Assembly (NCBI GenBank): GCA_002449785.1
Contig: DJXP01000019.1
Coordinates: forward strand, 62,001 to 126,000
Direction: 5' to 3'
Length of the DNA stretch: 64,000 bases
Origin: Clostridiales bacterium UBA7001
GTDB lineage: Bacteria; Bacillota; Clostridia; TANB77; CAG-508
Below the pieces are notes generated by a model. It ran no database searches. It was not told the origin of the DNA and saw only the letters and a list, made by a program, of their open reading frames with translations. Below, piece by piece: positions 18,454 to 29,100 of the stretch (positions are counted from its first letter, which is position 1; the number at the start of each line of letters is the position of its first letter). The translations under genes and the position numbers were made by a program.

Positions 18454-21316
18454 ATGCATATATAAATTGTCAACATATAATGAAGTAATAGATCAACTTG
18501 CTAACTTGAATTTTAAAGAAAAATATCAATTAGTAAATTATTTAATAATTGTTGGAAATAAAGAAAAAGCATTTGAAATCTTGAAAGGTTTATATAAAGA
18601 AAAATTATCTAAAAATCAAATTAATCAACTAGATTTTTTACAATTAATATATCATATTAATAATAATGATAAATTTAATAAAGAGTCTGTAAAATATAGA
18701 CTAATAAAATCTCAAGAAAAATATAAACAATATTATGAGCTTATATGTGAAGAAAAACTAGAAGAAAGGCTAAAGATATTTAAAAGGATTGTAGAAAACA
18801 AAAAAATCAAGGTGTTTTTTAGAAATAAGCATTATAGAAATAATATAATATATGCATATTTATTAAATTTCGGACTATTAGAAAACCCAATAGATATAAG
18901 TTTTATTGATAAGTATATTAATAATGAAATTAAAAAATTAAATAAGAAGGAAACTTTAACATTATATGATATTAATTTTATAGAAAGTATTTCCAATATT
19001 ATTTTTAGTAATATCTCTTTTATATATATAAAAAATAATAATTATTTTATTGATTTTTTTGAATATAAGAAATTATTAGAAAAAGTTATAAAGGAAAGAA
19101 AAAGATATAAAGATTTTACTAAGGAAAAAAATATCCAATTTAATACTATAATGTTTTTTGCTATAAGGGATTTAATTAATTTTGAGGAATTTTCAAATAA
19201 AGAAAAAGAAGATATGACAAAATACTTAACTGCTTTTTTCAACGAGAACAAAGATGAAATAGACGACAATATAAAAATTACCCAGAAAGCATATAAAGAA
19301 AACTTTTGGGAAGAAATAGAAAAAATAATTAAAAGTAATAATGAAACAATAAATATAACTGATTTAATTATGACAATGGCATGCACAAATTATAAAGATT
19401 TAACTTCTTTTTTTAATAGACTTAATGAAATAATAGAAAAAAATTCAAATATGGTTTCAGAATATATAAAACAGGAATTATTATTTGGAAGAGAAATAAT
19501 AAATTTATGGGTAAATGGTGTGTTTGACAAAAAAATATTACCAGAAAAATACATACTTTCAGATTTTACAAAATTAATGATAGAATTTTTTAATGGAAAT
19601 ATTAAACCAGAAGAATTTGCATTCGAATTAAACAATGTAAATAAAATTGACTGCTTTGAGATTATTAATTGGGATTTACTAGAAGAAAAATGTAATATTT
19701 TAAGAAATTTAGAGTGGTTACCAATGATACTTGATAAAATTGATGATCAACTTGATGAAAAAGCCATGAACTATTTTCAAAGATTTTATTCTGATATTAA
19801 ACAAGAAAAACGAACTGTGTTTTTAAAGGATTTCTTAAAAATCAGTAGCATTCTTATAAAAAAATTTGATTACAATTATTTTTTCCTTTTTAATACAGCA
19901 AATATGTTAATTCAAGATTATGCAGATTTTAAGGATGCAGAAAATTTAATTATACAAATAATAAATAATTGGGATAAAATAAAAATTACAAATAAGGAAT
20001 CATATTTTTTGTCATTATTGATAGTTATTGTTGAACAAAGAATGATTAAAATTGATATAGAGAAAATTAAAAACATTATTGAAAATCTAGAAATAAATAT
20101 TAATAAGAATTTTATATTATTATATTTAAGTATTATTTATAAAAATATAATTTTTTCTGAAAATGAGTATAAAGAAATATTAAGTTTTATAGTAAAAGTA
20201 TTTAAAAATCAGGAAAATATTGAAGATAATTTATACAGAATTATTGCAAGCTTTGCAATGAAATATGAAGAAAATAGAAATATAGTGGATCTTCCACAGT
20301 ATGATGTTATCTATTATAAGGACAATAAGCATTACTATAAAAAAACAGATGATATTTTATTAAAAGAGAGTTATACATTGCTTCCATTGCAAGAAATTGA
20401 AAATACTGAAAATGCAACAGAAGAACATGTTTTAATGTTTTTAATATGCAGAATATTTTTTGAAAAGATAGAAGAAAAGGGGTTAGGAAAGAAATTTACC
20501 ATTTCCGCTAATGCGGGTGCAAAAGAATTGATGGAACAAATTAATACTGCATTAGGAATAGATAAAAATAATAATACTAAAAAGCAAATACGTGATGGGA
20601 AGATAATAAAATCACCATGGATGAATATATATGATTATAATTCTATTTTTGAAGATATAATATCCCAAAAATGGAAAATGTTTTATAATTCTCATAACAG
20701 GAGATTTTTAGGAGAAAATAAAATAATACATCTTTCTACATTAATTTTATTAGAGAAAATAGGAAGACTAGATGTATTAGAAAAAAATAATTGTTATGTA
20801 TCAAATTGCATTTATGAGGAAACAATTAAAAGAAGTAGCAAAGATATTGTTGAACTTGGAAGAGGAATAATTGAAGAAGCAACATTTTATGATGAAGATT
20901 TAGATAAAATTGCAATTTCATTACAAAAGTTAAAAAAAGAAGGAAGAATTTATGCTGTTACTGAAGCAAAAATTATTCCAAGAGGTTATATTAATAAGTT
21001 TGATGATGAGATGATTAAGTATGTAATTGAAGGAGTTAATGAAAATAGAAATTTTTGTGTGATTACTGAAGATCCATTTTGGCTAACAACAGAACCATTT
21101 TCAAGTATTTCTGAAGGAACAGTAAGTTTGCTAATTGATTCATTTAAAAGTAGTTTAATTACATCTGAAGAGTTTTTAGAAAGTATAAAGAGATTAAATG
21201 AAATTCAATACAATATTAATATAGGAGGAGTATTATACAATTACTTATTAACAAAATCTGATGATGAAAAAATAAAAGAAGCAATTAGTATAATTAACAA
21301 CTATAAACTAAAATAG
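18446..21316 (+). CDS. Large helical-repeat protein with a possible PIN-like C-terminal domain
   Basis: A 957-residue protein, not confidently recognised. Residues about 1-680 are almost entirely alpha-helical, with repeated Leu/Ile/Lys-rich helix pairs like TPR or HEAT arrays. Residues about 755-957 differ: STLILLEKIGRLDVLE, NNCYVSNCIYEETIKR and NFCVITEDPFWL appear in an order that resembles a PIN nuclease fold, with conserved-looking acidic residues (E in YEET, ED in TEDP). The PIN assignment is inference from pattern only. I start at ATG 18446, with AGGAGG 8 bases upstream, overlapping the previous stop by 8 bases. A sensor-plus-nuclease defence pair with its membrane partner is one possibility. 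Confidence 0.6.
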   Translation: MPKCIYKLSTYNEVIDQLANLNFKEKYQLVNYLIIVGNKEKAFEILKGLYKEKLSKNQINQLDFLQLIYHINNNDKFNKESVKYRLIKSQEKYKQYYELICEEKLEERLKIFKRIVENKKIKVFFRNKHYRNNIIYAYLLNFGLLENPIDISFIDKYINNEIKKLNKKETLTLYDINFIESISNIIFSNISFIYIKNNNYFIDFFEYKKLLEKVIKERKRYKDFTKEKNIQFNTIMFFAIRDLINFEEFSNKEKEDMTKYLTAFFNENKDEIDDNIKITQKAYKENFWEEIEKIIKSNNETINITDLIMTMACTNYKDLTSFFNRLNEIIEKNSNMVSEYIKQELLFGREIINLWVNGVFDKKILPEKYILSDFTKLMIEFFNGNIKPEEFAFELNNVNKIDCFEIINWDLLEEKCNILRNLEWLPMILDKIDDQLDEKAMNYFQRFYSDIKQEKRTVFLKDFLKISSILIKKFDYNYFFLFNTANMLIQDYADFKDAENLIIQIINNWDKIKITNKESYFLSLLIVIVEQRMIKIDIEKIKNIIENLEININKNFILLYLSIIYKNIIFSENEYKEILSFIVKVFKNQENIEDNLYRIIASFAMKYEENRNIVDLPQYDVIYYKDNKHYYKKTDDILLKESYTLLPLQEIENTENATEEHVLMFLICRIFFEKIEEKGLGKKFTISANAGAKELMEQINTALGIDKNNNTKKQIRDGKIIKSPWMNIYDYNSIFEDIISQKWKMFYNSHNRRFLGENKIIHLSTLILLEKIGRLDVLEKNNCYVSNCIYEETIKRSSKDIVELGRGIIEEATFYDEDLDKIAISLQKLKKEGRIYAVTEAKIIPRGYINKFDDEMIKYVIEGVNENRNFCVITEDPFWLTTEPFSSISEGTVSLLIDSFKSSLITSEEFLESIKRLNEIQYNINIGGVLYNYLLTKSDDEKIKEAISIINNYKLK

Positions 21317-21345
21317 TAGCACATAAATGCTACTATTTATTTTTT
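21311..21345 (+). terminator. Bidirectional terminator between the cargo operon and DUF6076-like gene
   Basis: AAATAGTAGCA and TGCTACTATTT form a perfect 11-bp stem followed by ATTTTTT. It sits between convergent genes. Confidence 0.85.
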
Positions 21346-22211
21346 GCTCTATTCTTATAAACATTAGCTTTATTCTTACATTGAGGAGTATGATATTCAG
21401 CTTTAGGATTAACAGCAAGAAAAGCTTTATTACAGAATTTACAGATCTTTAATAAGTTAATATCTTGTGCTACTATTTTAGCAAAGTAATAATCGATGTA
21501 TTGTTTTAAACAAGTGATTTGAAATTCCATGGATAAAGTTTCTTTTCTAGACAAACTTATTTTAACATTGTTAATTTCAAATTGCTTTAATAATTCATCT
21601 GTATTGTAATTATCTTCACTAGAAATATTATTTAATAAACTATATAAGTATTTAGCATATTGAATAAACATATCTAGAGGTTCACAATATAAATTAGATC
21701 CTGCTAATAGTTTATTTACATCAGATAATATGTATTTCTCCATTGCAGGAGTTTCTGCTAATTTAATTGCATCATTTATTAATTCTTTTATCTGACTATC
21801 ATCGAAAGTAGGGAAGAACAATTTAAAATATTTCTTTCTATCTACTACTGTTGTTAAATCAGAATTTCCAATATAGTTATAATCTTTTAAAACTATTTTA
21901 TCATCTAAGAAAAAGTACTTATTTAAAGGTAAATCGTTTATTAATCCTAATGTAGAATATTTATTTACAAAGTCTAAAACATTTTTTTCTATATCAGTTT
22001 CATTATAAAAAGCTAATTTACCAATATTTAATAAATCTATCAAAATAGATTCTTCAAAGTCTTTTTCTATATCAATTAATGGAGCACCACTAGAGTGCTT
22101 TTTATTTATGCTATCTGGAACTATATATTTAGTTTTGCCTATTTCTTTAATTTCATATTTAGAAAATTTAAAGATATTTTTTCCTTCAAATGCACTAAAA
22201 TTAAGGCTCAT
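21333..22211 (-). CDS. DUF6076-like protein with C-terminal Cys/His zinc finger
   Basis: A 292-residue protein. Most of it is helical without known motifs. The last 40 residues form a zinc finger of the CGNR-like type, CKFCNKAF, then HTPQCKNKANVYKNRAKN (Cys2 ... His, Cys plus a basic tail), as in the DUF6076 proteins common in clostridial mobile elements. It probably binds nucleic acid or acts as a regulator. It is transcribed away from the excisionase gene across a 255-base regulatory region, a typical arrangement for an element regulator. AGGAGG site upstream. Confidence 0.65.
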   Translation of the reverse strand: MSLNFSAFEGKNIFKFSKYEIKEIGKTKYIVPDSINKKHSSGAPLIDIEKDFEESILIDLLNIGKLAFYNETDIEKNVLDFVNKYSTLGLINDLPLNKYFFLDDKIVLKDYNYIGNSDLTTVVDRKKYFKLFFPTFDDSQIKELINDAIKLAETPAMEKYILSDVNKLLAGSNLYCEPLDMFIQYAKYLYSLLNNISSEDNYNTDELLKQFEINNVKISLSRKETLSMEFQITCLKQYIDYYFAKIVAQDINLLKICKFCNKAFLAVNPKAEYHTPQCKNKANVYKNRAKNK

Positions 22212-22254
22212 ACGAATACCTCCTAAAAAATTATAAAAAATTTACAGTAAGTCC

Positions 22255-22284
22255 TTGACAAACATAATCGATTACTGATATACT
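22255..22284 (+). promoter_or_regulatory. Promoter in the DUF6076/excisionase divergent region
   Basis: TTGACA (22255-22260), 18-bp spacer, TATACT (22279-22284), reading toward the excisionase and replication genes. A palindrome, TAATCGATTA (22265-22274), lies inside the spacer, an ideal operator position. Confidence 0.6.
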
Positions 22285-22377
22285 TTTACCAGAGTAAGTG
22301 ATTATCACATAAAATAAATTACAGATGCAAAAACCAGTCAGGACTTGACTTTTAAGTAAAATTACAGTACAAAACAA

Positions 22378-22389
22378 GTAATTGATTAC
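22378..22389. promoter_or_regulatory. Second operator-like palindrome upstream of the excisionase-like gene
   Basis: GTAATTGATTAC, related to TAATCGATTA at 22265 (shared TAATNGATTA); a looser copy, GTAAGTGATTATCAC, lies at about 22295. Repeated sites on both sides of the divergent region suggest a dimeric repressor, possibly the DUF6076-like protein. The rest of 22212-22466 has nothing else clear. Confidence 0.4.
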
Positions 22390-22466
22390 TTACAATAATA
22401 GCTTACCACACAAAAGATAAGTTGTCAACAAAGAAGATAAAATTTCAAAAGAAAGGAGGAATGTAT

Positions 22467-22664
22467 ATGGAATTTCAGGAAGTCAAAAGAATAACTCTAA
22501 CAATGAGAGAAGCAGCAGACTATTTAGGAATATCATATTGGTTAATTAATCAATTGGTTAAGAAAAAACAAATACCATATTCAAAAGTAGGCGGCAAGTT
22601 CTTGTTTAGAGTAAAAGCACTGGATGAATATCTATGTGAAAAAGAACGAGCTTCAGTAAGATAG
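22467..22664 (+). CDS. Excisionase-family DNA-binding protein (MerR-like HTH)
   Basis: A 65-residue protein consisting of one excisionase/MerR-like winged helix: LTMREAADYLGISYWLINQLVKKKQIPYSKVGGKFLFRVKALDEYL. Such proteins act as directionality factors for tyrosine integrases or as small regulators. Start chosen at ATG 22467, 7 bases after GGAGG; the in-frame ATG at 22461 is too close to that site. It heads the replication/mobilisation operon of element 1 and its stop is 16 bases before the replisome organizer gene. Confidence 0.85.
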   Translation: MEFQEVKRITLTMREAADYLGISYWLINQLVKKKQIPYSKVGGKFLFRVKALDEYLCEKERASVR

Positions 22665-22680
22665 CAAAGGAGGAAGAAAA

Positions 22681-23157
22681 ATGGTTGAAGTTCATTGGTT
22701 TAAGATACAGGCAGATATATTTGACAATGAAAAAATTAAAAAACTACTGAATAGTAGGGATGGGGACACCTATTGTAGAGTATGGTTTCAACTATTAGCA
22801 TTAGCTGCAAAGTGTAATGCACATGGAGCAGTTCTACTTGGTGAGAATATTCCAATAACAATAGATGATCTTGCAAGAATTATGAATAAGACAGTAAACA
22901 AACTTACAACGATCATGCAACAACTAGTGAATCTTCAAATGATATTCGTAGAAGACGGAACAATCTATATTAAAAATTGGGATGTTTACCAAAATCTTGA
23001 TAAGCTCGAAAAAATCAAGTAAGACAACAGGAAAAGACAGCAAAGATTTAGAGATAAACAAATGATAAATAACGTTACAGTAACGTTAGATAACGCAGAA
23101 GATAAGAATAGAGAAGAAAAGATTAGAATAGAAAATGATAGTGGTTTTAAAGACTAA
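22681..23157 (+). pseudogene. Phage replisome organizer N-terminal domain protein, interrupted by an in-frame TAA
   Basis: The first 113 residues (VEVHWFKIQADIFDNEKIKK, DGDTYCRVWFQLLALAAKCN, VNLQMIFVEDGTIYIKNWD) match the winged-helix domain of phage and ICE replisome organizers. A TAA at 23020-23022 follows LEKIK, but the same frame continues with DNRKRQQRFRDKQ, the usual motif after this domain, to a second TAA at 23155. So a single substitution has stopped the gene at the end of the domain. The short product may keep DNA binding. It lies just before the DnaC-like loader gene, its normal partner. Confidence 0.75.
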
Positions 23158-23192
23158 AAAAGCAATTTTTAATTATGAAAGGAGAAATTTAT

Positions 23193-24005
23193 ATGATAAG
23201 TACAAGAACAATTAAAAGAGAAAAATGTAAATTCTATGGAAAGGAATTAGAACAAAAGACAATGAGTTTTATAGTAGGAGATAGAGAGTTCGTTCTATCA
23301 GGAGAACCTGTAAGATGTGATTGTATGAAAGCAAAGATATATTGGAAAAAGGTAGATGATAGAAGAGCTGCAATAGAATATAAAAGGGAGTATAACAGAA
23401 AGATGATGCTAAGAAAGAGATATTACTTAAATAGCAAAATGAACAAAAGATTAATGGAATATAATTTTGAAAATTATATGACTAATAACGACAACAGAAT
23501 AGCTTATGAAAAGTCAAAAAGGTATGCAGAGAATTTTGTAAAAGGTGATAACAAAGGAAGTTTATTTATAACTGGAGGAGTTGGAACAGGAAAAACACAT
23601 TTAGCAGCAAGTATAGCAAATTACTTAATAGAAAATGAAATACCAGTTATATTTGGAACACTAATAACTTTACTAAATGATATAAAGGATACTTACAAAA
23701 TTGATGGCAATTGTGAGAGTAATGTTATTGAAAAATATTCAAAGATTCCATTGTTAATAATTGATGATTTGGGTAAAGAAAGACCTAGTGAATGGACATT
23801 AGAAAAGCTATTTACAATAATAAATAATAGATACGAAAACAATTTACCAATAATAATTACAACAAATTATAACAAGGAAAAGTTAAGAAAAAGACTTTTA
23901 TGTAATAACAATGAAGAAATAGTAGATTCAATAATATCAAGACTTTATGAAATGTGTAGAGGAATAATCATCTTTGGAAAAGACAAAAGAAAAGAGTTAG
24001 TATAA
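23193..24005 (+). CDS. DnaC-like helicase loader ATPase
   Basis: A 270-residue IstB/DnaC-type AAA+ ATPase that loads the replicative helicase. A Cys-containing N terminus and a basic linker are followed by Walker A (GGVGTGKTHLA, about residues 128-138), Walker B (LLIIDDLGKE) and a sensor Asn (PIIITTNYN). It is intact, unlike its neighbours. ATG 23193 is preferred (AAAGGAG 8 bases upstream) over the ATG at 23175. With the replisome organizer it would start rolling or theta replication of the excised element. Confidence 0.9.
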   Translation: MISTRTIKREKCKFYGKELEQKTMSFIVGDREFVLSGEPVRCDCMKAKIYWKKVDDRRAAIEYKREYNRKMMLRKRYYLNSKMNKRLMEYNFENYMTNNDNRIAYEKSKRYAENFVKGDNKGSLFITGGVGTGKTHLAASIANYLIENEIPVIFGTLITLLNDIKDTYKIDGNCESNVIEKYSKIPLLIIDDLGKERPSEWTLEKLFTIINNRYENNLPIIITTNYNKEKLRKRLLCNNNEEIVDSIISRLYEMCRGIIIFGKDKRKELV

Positions 24006-24090
24006 GCCGCAAAACTAAATACTAACCCAAATGTTTATAAATATATTTTAATATAAAATTTAAGAAAAGTAAATAAAAAGGAGGAAAGTT

Positions 24091-24447
24091 ATGGATATAA
24101 CTTATAAAAAAGTAGGAGATTATTATTATCCTGAATTGGAATTACCAAAAAAATATAAGGATTTTAGATTAGATAAATATGGAAGGTTAAGACTTAATTA
24201 TTTAAAAGAAAATAAGCATATACAATATGAAATTATGAAGTGTGAAGATACTTTAATAGATCATTTAAAAGAAGTACAAGAGTTAGCTAATAAAAGATAC
24301 AATCAGCTTATGGAAGAGTTCAAAAAGAGAGAAAATATTACTGAAGAATTAAAACAAAAAGACAAAATGAAGTGGGTTGGACTAATGAATAATATAAGTA
24401 ATTGTGTAGATGAAATTGTACTAAAAGAATGCATTTATGATGATTAA
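24091..24447 (+). CDS. TnpV family transposon-encoded protein
   Basis: A 118-residue TnpV protein. The order DITYKKVGDYYYPELELP, KYGRLRLNYLKE, YEIMKCEDTLIDHLKE, ELKQKDKMKWVGLMNNISN and the terminal EIVLKECIY matches this family, found in clostridial mobilisable transposons such as Tn4451-like elements. Its biochemical role is not established. It lies between the DnaC loader and the relaxase with an ideal AAAGGAGG site. Confidence 0.85.
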   Translation: MDITYKKVGDYYYPELELPKKYKDFRLDKYGRLRLNYLKENKHIQYEIMKCEDTLIDHLKEVQELANKRYNQLMEEFKKRENITEELKQKDKMKWVGLMNNISNCVDEIVLKECIYDD

Positions 24448-24459
24448 ATTTAAGAAATA

Positions 24460-24490
24460 ATGCCTAAATTTTTGAAAAGGATTTGGGCAT
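24460..24490 (+). terminator. Hairpin between tnpV and the relaxase gene
   Basis: ATGCCTAAAT and ATTTGGGCAT arms around an 11-base loop, followed by a pyrimidine-rich TTCCTTCC. Weak T run; it may be an attenuator. Confidence 0.5.
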
Positions 24491-24540
24491 TTCCTTCCAT
24501 ATTTTAGTTATAAGTTATGTATCAGCAAGCAATGAATTTC

Positions 24541-24580
24541 TGTAGCTCGAAATTCAAAATGGGGAAATTCCCCAAGCCCC
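24541..24580. other. Candidate oriT next to the relaxase gene
   Basis: A short inverted repeat, GGGGAA-A-TTCCCC (24561-24573), inside GC-richer sequence ending in CAAGCCCC, directly before the relaxase start. This place and structure suit a nick region for a MobA/VirD2-type relaxase. No nick site can be shown from sequence alone. Confidence 0.35.
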
Positions 24581-24606
24581 TTTTTATTTTTAGAAAGGAG
24601 AAAATT

Positions 24607-25984
24607 ATGGCTACAACAAAAATATGGAAAGTAGAAAATAGATTAGATCATGTGATGGATTATACAACAAATGAAGAAAAAACAAAAAATGATTATTTAG
24701 AAAATGGAGTAGATGATTATGATAGCATAAGACAAGTAATGATGTATGCAACAAATGCAGATAAAACAGAAAAGCAATTTTATACAACAGGTATAAATTG
24801 TGATGTAGATTCAGCAGTAGAAGAAATGAGAAATGCAAAAGATTTCTGGCACAAGACAGATGGCATATTAGCATTTCATGCAGAGCAATCTTTTAAAGAA
24901 AATGAAGTAACACCAGAAATTGCTCATGAAATTGGAGTAAGACTTGCAGAAGAAATGTGGGGAGATAGGTTTCAAGTAGTGGTGTCTACTCACTTAAATA
25001 CTAAACATCTGCATAATCATTTTGTAATTAATTCAGTTTCATTTAAAGATGGATATAAGTATTATAGTAATTTTGAAAATACAGCATTATTAAGAAAAAA
25101 CATCAGATGAACTTTGTGAGGAATATGGCTTAAGTGTATTAGAAGAAAAGAAATGCAAATCTGGAATTAATTTTGAGAACTTTTATAAAAAACATATACA
25201 AGAAAGTGATTATCATAAAGAAGTTAAAGAAGATTTAGATTATGCAATTAAAAATTCTTATACAACAAAAGATTTTCACAGAATATTAGAATCAATGGGA
25301 TATCATTACTATTATAGAGCTGGAAAACTATCTGTAAGAAGAGAACCTTATAAAAGAAATATAAGAGTTGAAAGAGCTTTTGGAGAAGAATATTCTGTTG
25401 ATAATATTACAAAGAGAATTCTTCAAAATGATTATGTTTGAAGACCAGCTATAGTTCCTTATAGAATTACAAAAGCAAAGTTTTATTCATCTAAGAATAG
25501 CATAAAGAAAAAATATAAGCCTAAAGGAATAATTGCACTATATTACTATTATAAGTTTTTATTAGGCTTTCATAAAAAGAATAATATAGAATACAGGCTA
25601 ACACCAGAAATGCAAAAAGAAGTAAAGAAAATGGAATTCTATTCAGAACAGATTAGATTTATGTGTAAATATAAGTTAGAAACGACAGATGCAGTAGATG
25701 AGTTAAAAACTAAGAAACTTAGAGAAAAACAAGTAATTCTTAATAAAAGGAATAAGTTATATTATCACAGAAATAAATGTAATAATGAAGAAGAAAAGGA
25801 TGCTTTTACCAAAGATATTATTATAGTTACTGATATGCTAAAGAAGGTTAAGAAAGAAATAAAACTTTGCAATGTAATTTATAATAATGTTCCAGAAATG
25901 AAACAGCAGATTAAAGAAGTAGAAGATAAGGAACAGGAAAAGGAGCAAGAACAAAAGAAAAAGATAGGAAGATATGAATTATAA
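24607..25984 (+). pseudogene. MobA/VirD2-type relaxase, broken by a frameshift and an in-frame TGA
   Basis: Conjugative relaxase of about 458 residues in three pieces. Residues 1-165 contain the start (TTKIWKVENRLDHVMDY), and the metal-binding histidines in STHLNTKHLHNHFVINS. A six-A run at 25095-25100 has one A too many (frame shifts by one and stops at 25110); correcting it gives TSDELCEEYGLSVLEEKK onward in family style. A second lesion is a TGA at 25439-25441 between NDYV and RPAIVPYRITKAKF. The coiled-coil C terminus is open to 25984. Two independent lesions make a real pseudogene likely, so element 1 cannot mobilise itself with this enzyme. Confidence 0.85.
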
Positions 25985-26054
25985 AATATATGTAGAAATA
26001 TGTCGAAAAGTTTTTTAAAAAATTCAATAAAAACTATTGCAAAAGAAACAAATG

Positions 26055-26098
26055 TTTGATAAGATTTATCAAAATATATTTATAAAAAAATGTATAAT
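26055..26098 (+). promoter_or_regulatory. Palindrome and -10 element upstream of the type IIG gene
   Basis: TTTGATAA-GAT-TTATCAAA (26055-26073) is a perfect 8-bp inverted repeat; TATAAT follows at 26093-26098. Together they look like an operator and core promoter for the restriction-modification gene 50 bases downstream. No good -35 is seen, which fits an activated or tightly controlled promoter. Confidence 0.45.
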
Positions 26099-26147
26099 TT
26101 ATTGTTAAAAAAACTTTTTTATGATATATTAAAAAAATGGAGGAATT

Positions 26148-29100
26148 ATGAAAAAATTAAATGGGGATATAATAAATACTTATCTAAAAGATAATATAGA
26201 TTTAATATATAAAAATGTTCTAAAATCTTCTGATAATAATATAGGAAAAGAAGAAAATTTTAGAACAGATATGGCAATTATTTTAAATAGAATCTTTATA
26301 GATTTGGATATAGAAGATCAAATTAATGCACAACAAGAATATAGTGTTCATAAAGGTAGAATTGATTCTTTATATGGAAATATAATTATTGAATATAAAG
26401 CTCCAGGAAGAATTAGCGAAAATTCAAATAATTCTTCTAATATAGAGTTTATTGATCAAGTAAAAAGGCAAATTACTGGTTTGGCATTAAAAAATAAGTT
26501 TAGTAAAGAAAAAATATTAGGTGCTATTTTTGATGGAAAAAACATTATATATGTAAAATATAAGAATGATGATTGGGAAATATCGAATGTTCAAAAAGTT
26601 ACAATTGAATCATTATCTTTATTTTTAAAAAGAGTTTTATCATTAAGTATAGAGAAAAAAGCTCTAATTATTGAAAATTTATTAAGAGATTTTGATTCAG
26701 AAAGTGATTTAACAAAAAGATTTATAAGGAAAATATATTTTTGTCTTATATCTAATAAAAAATATGCAAAAGTTGAGCTTTTATTCGAACAATGGAAACA
26801 ATTATTTAGAGAAATATGTGGATATGATTTTGAAACATTAGATATAAAAATAAGAAATTTAAAAAATATATATGAAATAAAAGAAGATGTTAAAATAGAA
26901 TATCTAATATTTGCTATTCAAACATATTTTGCACTGATAATTAAATTTTTATCGCTAGATGTATTGAAATATATATCTTCAAAAAAAGAATCTGGGTTAA
27001 ACGAATTTAAAATTGAAAATTCAGAAAAACTGAAAGAACAACTTGAAGATATGGAATTAGGAGGAATATATAAAAAATTAGGAATTAGTAATTTCTTAGA
27101 GGGAGATTTTTTTGGAGGATATCTATACTTTTGGGATAATGATTTATATGATTTAATCAAGCAAATGATAGAAAAATTTGATGATTATGATTATAGCAGT
27201 ATAAATCTTGAGCCAGAATTAGCAAGAGATTTATTGAAAAATGTTTATCATAATTTGTTTCCAAGAGAATTAAGGCATAATCTTGGAGAATATTATACTC
27301 CTGATTGGTTAGCAGAATTTTTAATAGAAAAAATGAATATAGATTTTAGTGATGATAAAGTAATTTTAGATCCAACATGTGGTTCAGGAACATTTATAGT
27401 ATTATTAATAAAAAGATACATCAATGCTAATAAAAAAACAAATAACAAAAAATTATTAAATGAAATTTTAAATTGTATTAAGGGATATGATTTGAATCCA
27501 TTAGCTGTTATATCTGCAAGAGCAAATTATATAATATCGTTAGGTGAATTAATAAATGAAAGAACAGAAAATATAGAGATACCAATATATCTTTGTGATT
27601 CAATGCTAACAATATTAGAAGAAAAAAGAGAGAACGAAGATTGTTATGTTTTATCTACAAAAGCTGGAAATTTTTCAATTCCTGTGGATATAGTTAAAAA
27701 TGGAAAAGCTAATAAACTATTAGATATATTAAATAAATGCATATTAATGGATTATTCTGCATCTGAATTTATAGAGAAAGTTTTAAAAGAGGAGATTAAG
27801 CTTACAGATAGTGAAAAAACTATATTACAAAAACTATATGATACAATGCATGATTTGGAGAGAAAAGGCCTAGATGGAATTTGGGCAAATGTTATTAAGA
27901 ATTCATTTGCACCATTATTTCAGAATAAAGTTGATTATATAATAGGAAATCCTCCATGGATTGTTTGGCAAAGCTTACCAGAAAATTACAGAGAGTCAAT
28001 TCAAAAATATTGGCATCAATATAATATATTTGAACATAAAGGACTTACTGCTAGATTAGGAAGTTCACATGATGATTTATCAGTACTAATGACATATGTA
28101 ATCATGGATAATTTTTTAAAGGATAAAGGAAAGTTAGGATTTATAGTTAATCAAAATATTTTTCAATCTAGTGGTGGAGGACAAGGATTTAGAAAATTTT
28201 TGATAAAGGATAAAACACCTATAAAAATTGAACAAGTTGACGATTTTGTTAATGTACAACCATTCAAAGATCTAGGAGCAGATAATAAAACAGCAGTATT
28301 TACAGCAGTAAAAAATTTAAAAACAGTGTATCCAGTAGAATATAGCGTTTGGAACAAAAAATGTAGTGGTAAAATTTTTGCAAATGAATCTTTCGAAAAT
28401 GTTTTTAATACTAAGATTATTAAAAAAGAATTATTAGCAAATCCGATAAAAGAATATAATTCCTCTTGGATAGTTGGAGATAGTATAGAACTAGAAATAT
28501 TTGAAAAAATGATTACAAAAGAAAAAGGAAAATACAGAGCAAGAAAAGGTGTAGATACAAGTGCCAATGGGATATATTGGATAAAAGAAAAGAAAAAAAT
28601 AAATGGTAAAGTAGTATTTGAAAATTCACCAGAAACAAGTAAAAAAGAAATAAAACAAGTTGAAGATGTAGTTGAAGAAGAATTAGTATATCCTCTAATT
28701 AGAGGCAAAGATATATTTAAGTGGAAATATGAAACACCATATCAAATAATAATTCCATATACTGAAAATGGAAAAGTTATAAGTAAGAAAGATTTAAAAA
28801 TGAATTATGAGAATACATATAATTATTTTTACAATAAATCTAATAATTTTGAGAGTATTTTAAAAAATAGGGGGATTGTAAAAAAACACTTTGATCCAAT
28901 TACAAGTAAAGAAAATCCAGAATATGTATTATATGATATAGGAGAATACACATTCTCGAAGTATAAAGTGGTATGGAAAGCTTTAGCAAATGGAATGATT
29001 TCTACAGTTGTTTCTACTAAAAATAATAAATTAGTAATACCAGATCATAACGTTGTTATGATTCCAATTGAAGATGAAAATGAGGCATATTATTTGGCAG

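Noticed and set aside
25094..25101. Programmed -1 frameshift at A-AAA-AAC in the relaxase
   Set aside because: The heptamer fits a -1 site, but the frame that continues the protein requires skipping one base (+1), so a simple A insertion is more likely.
25439..25441. TGA read as Trp in the relaxase
   Set aside because: Trp is written TGG in the other genes, TGA serves as stop (for example at 36288), and the relaxase has a second, independent lesion.
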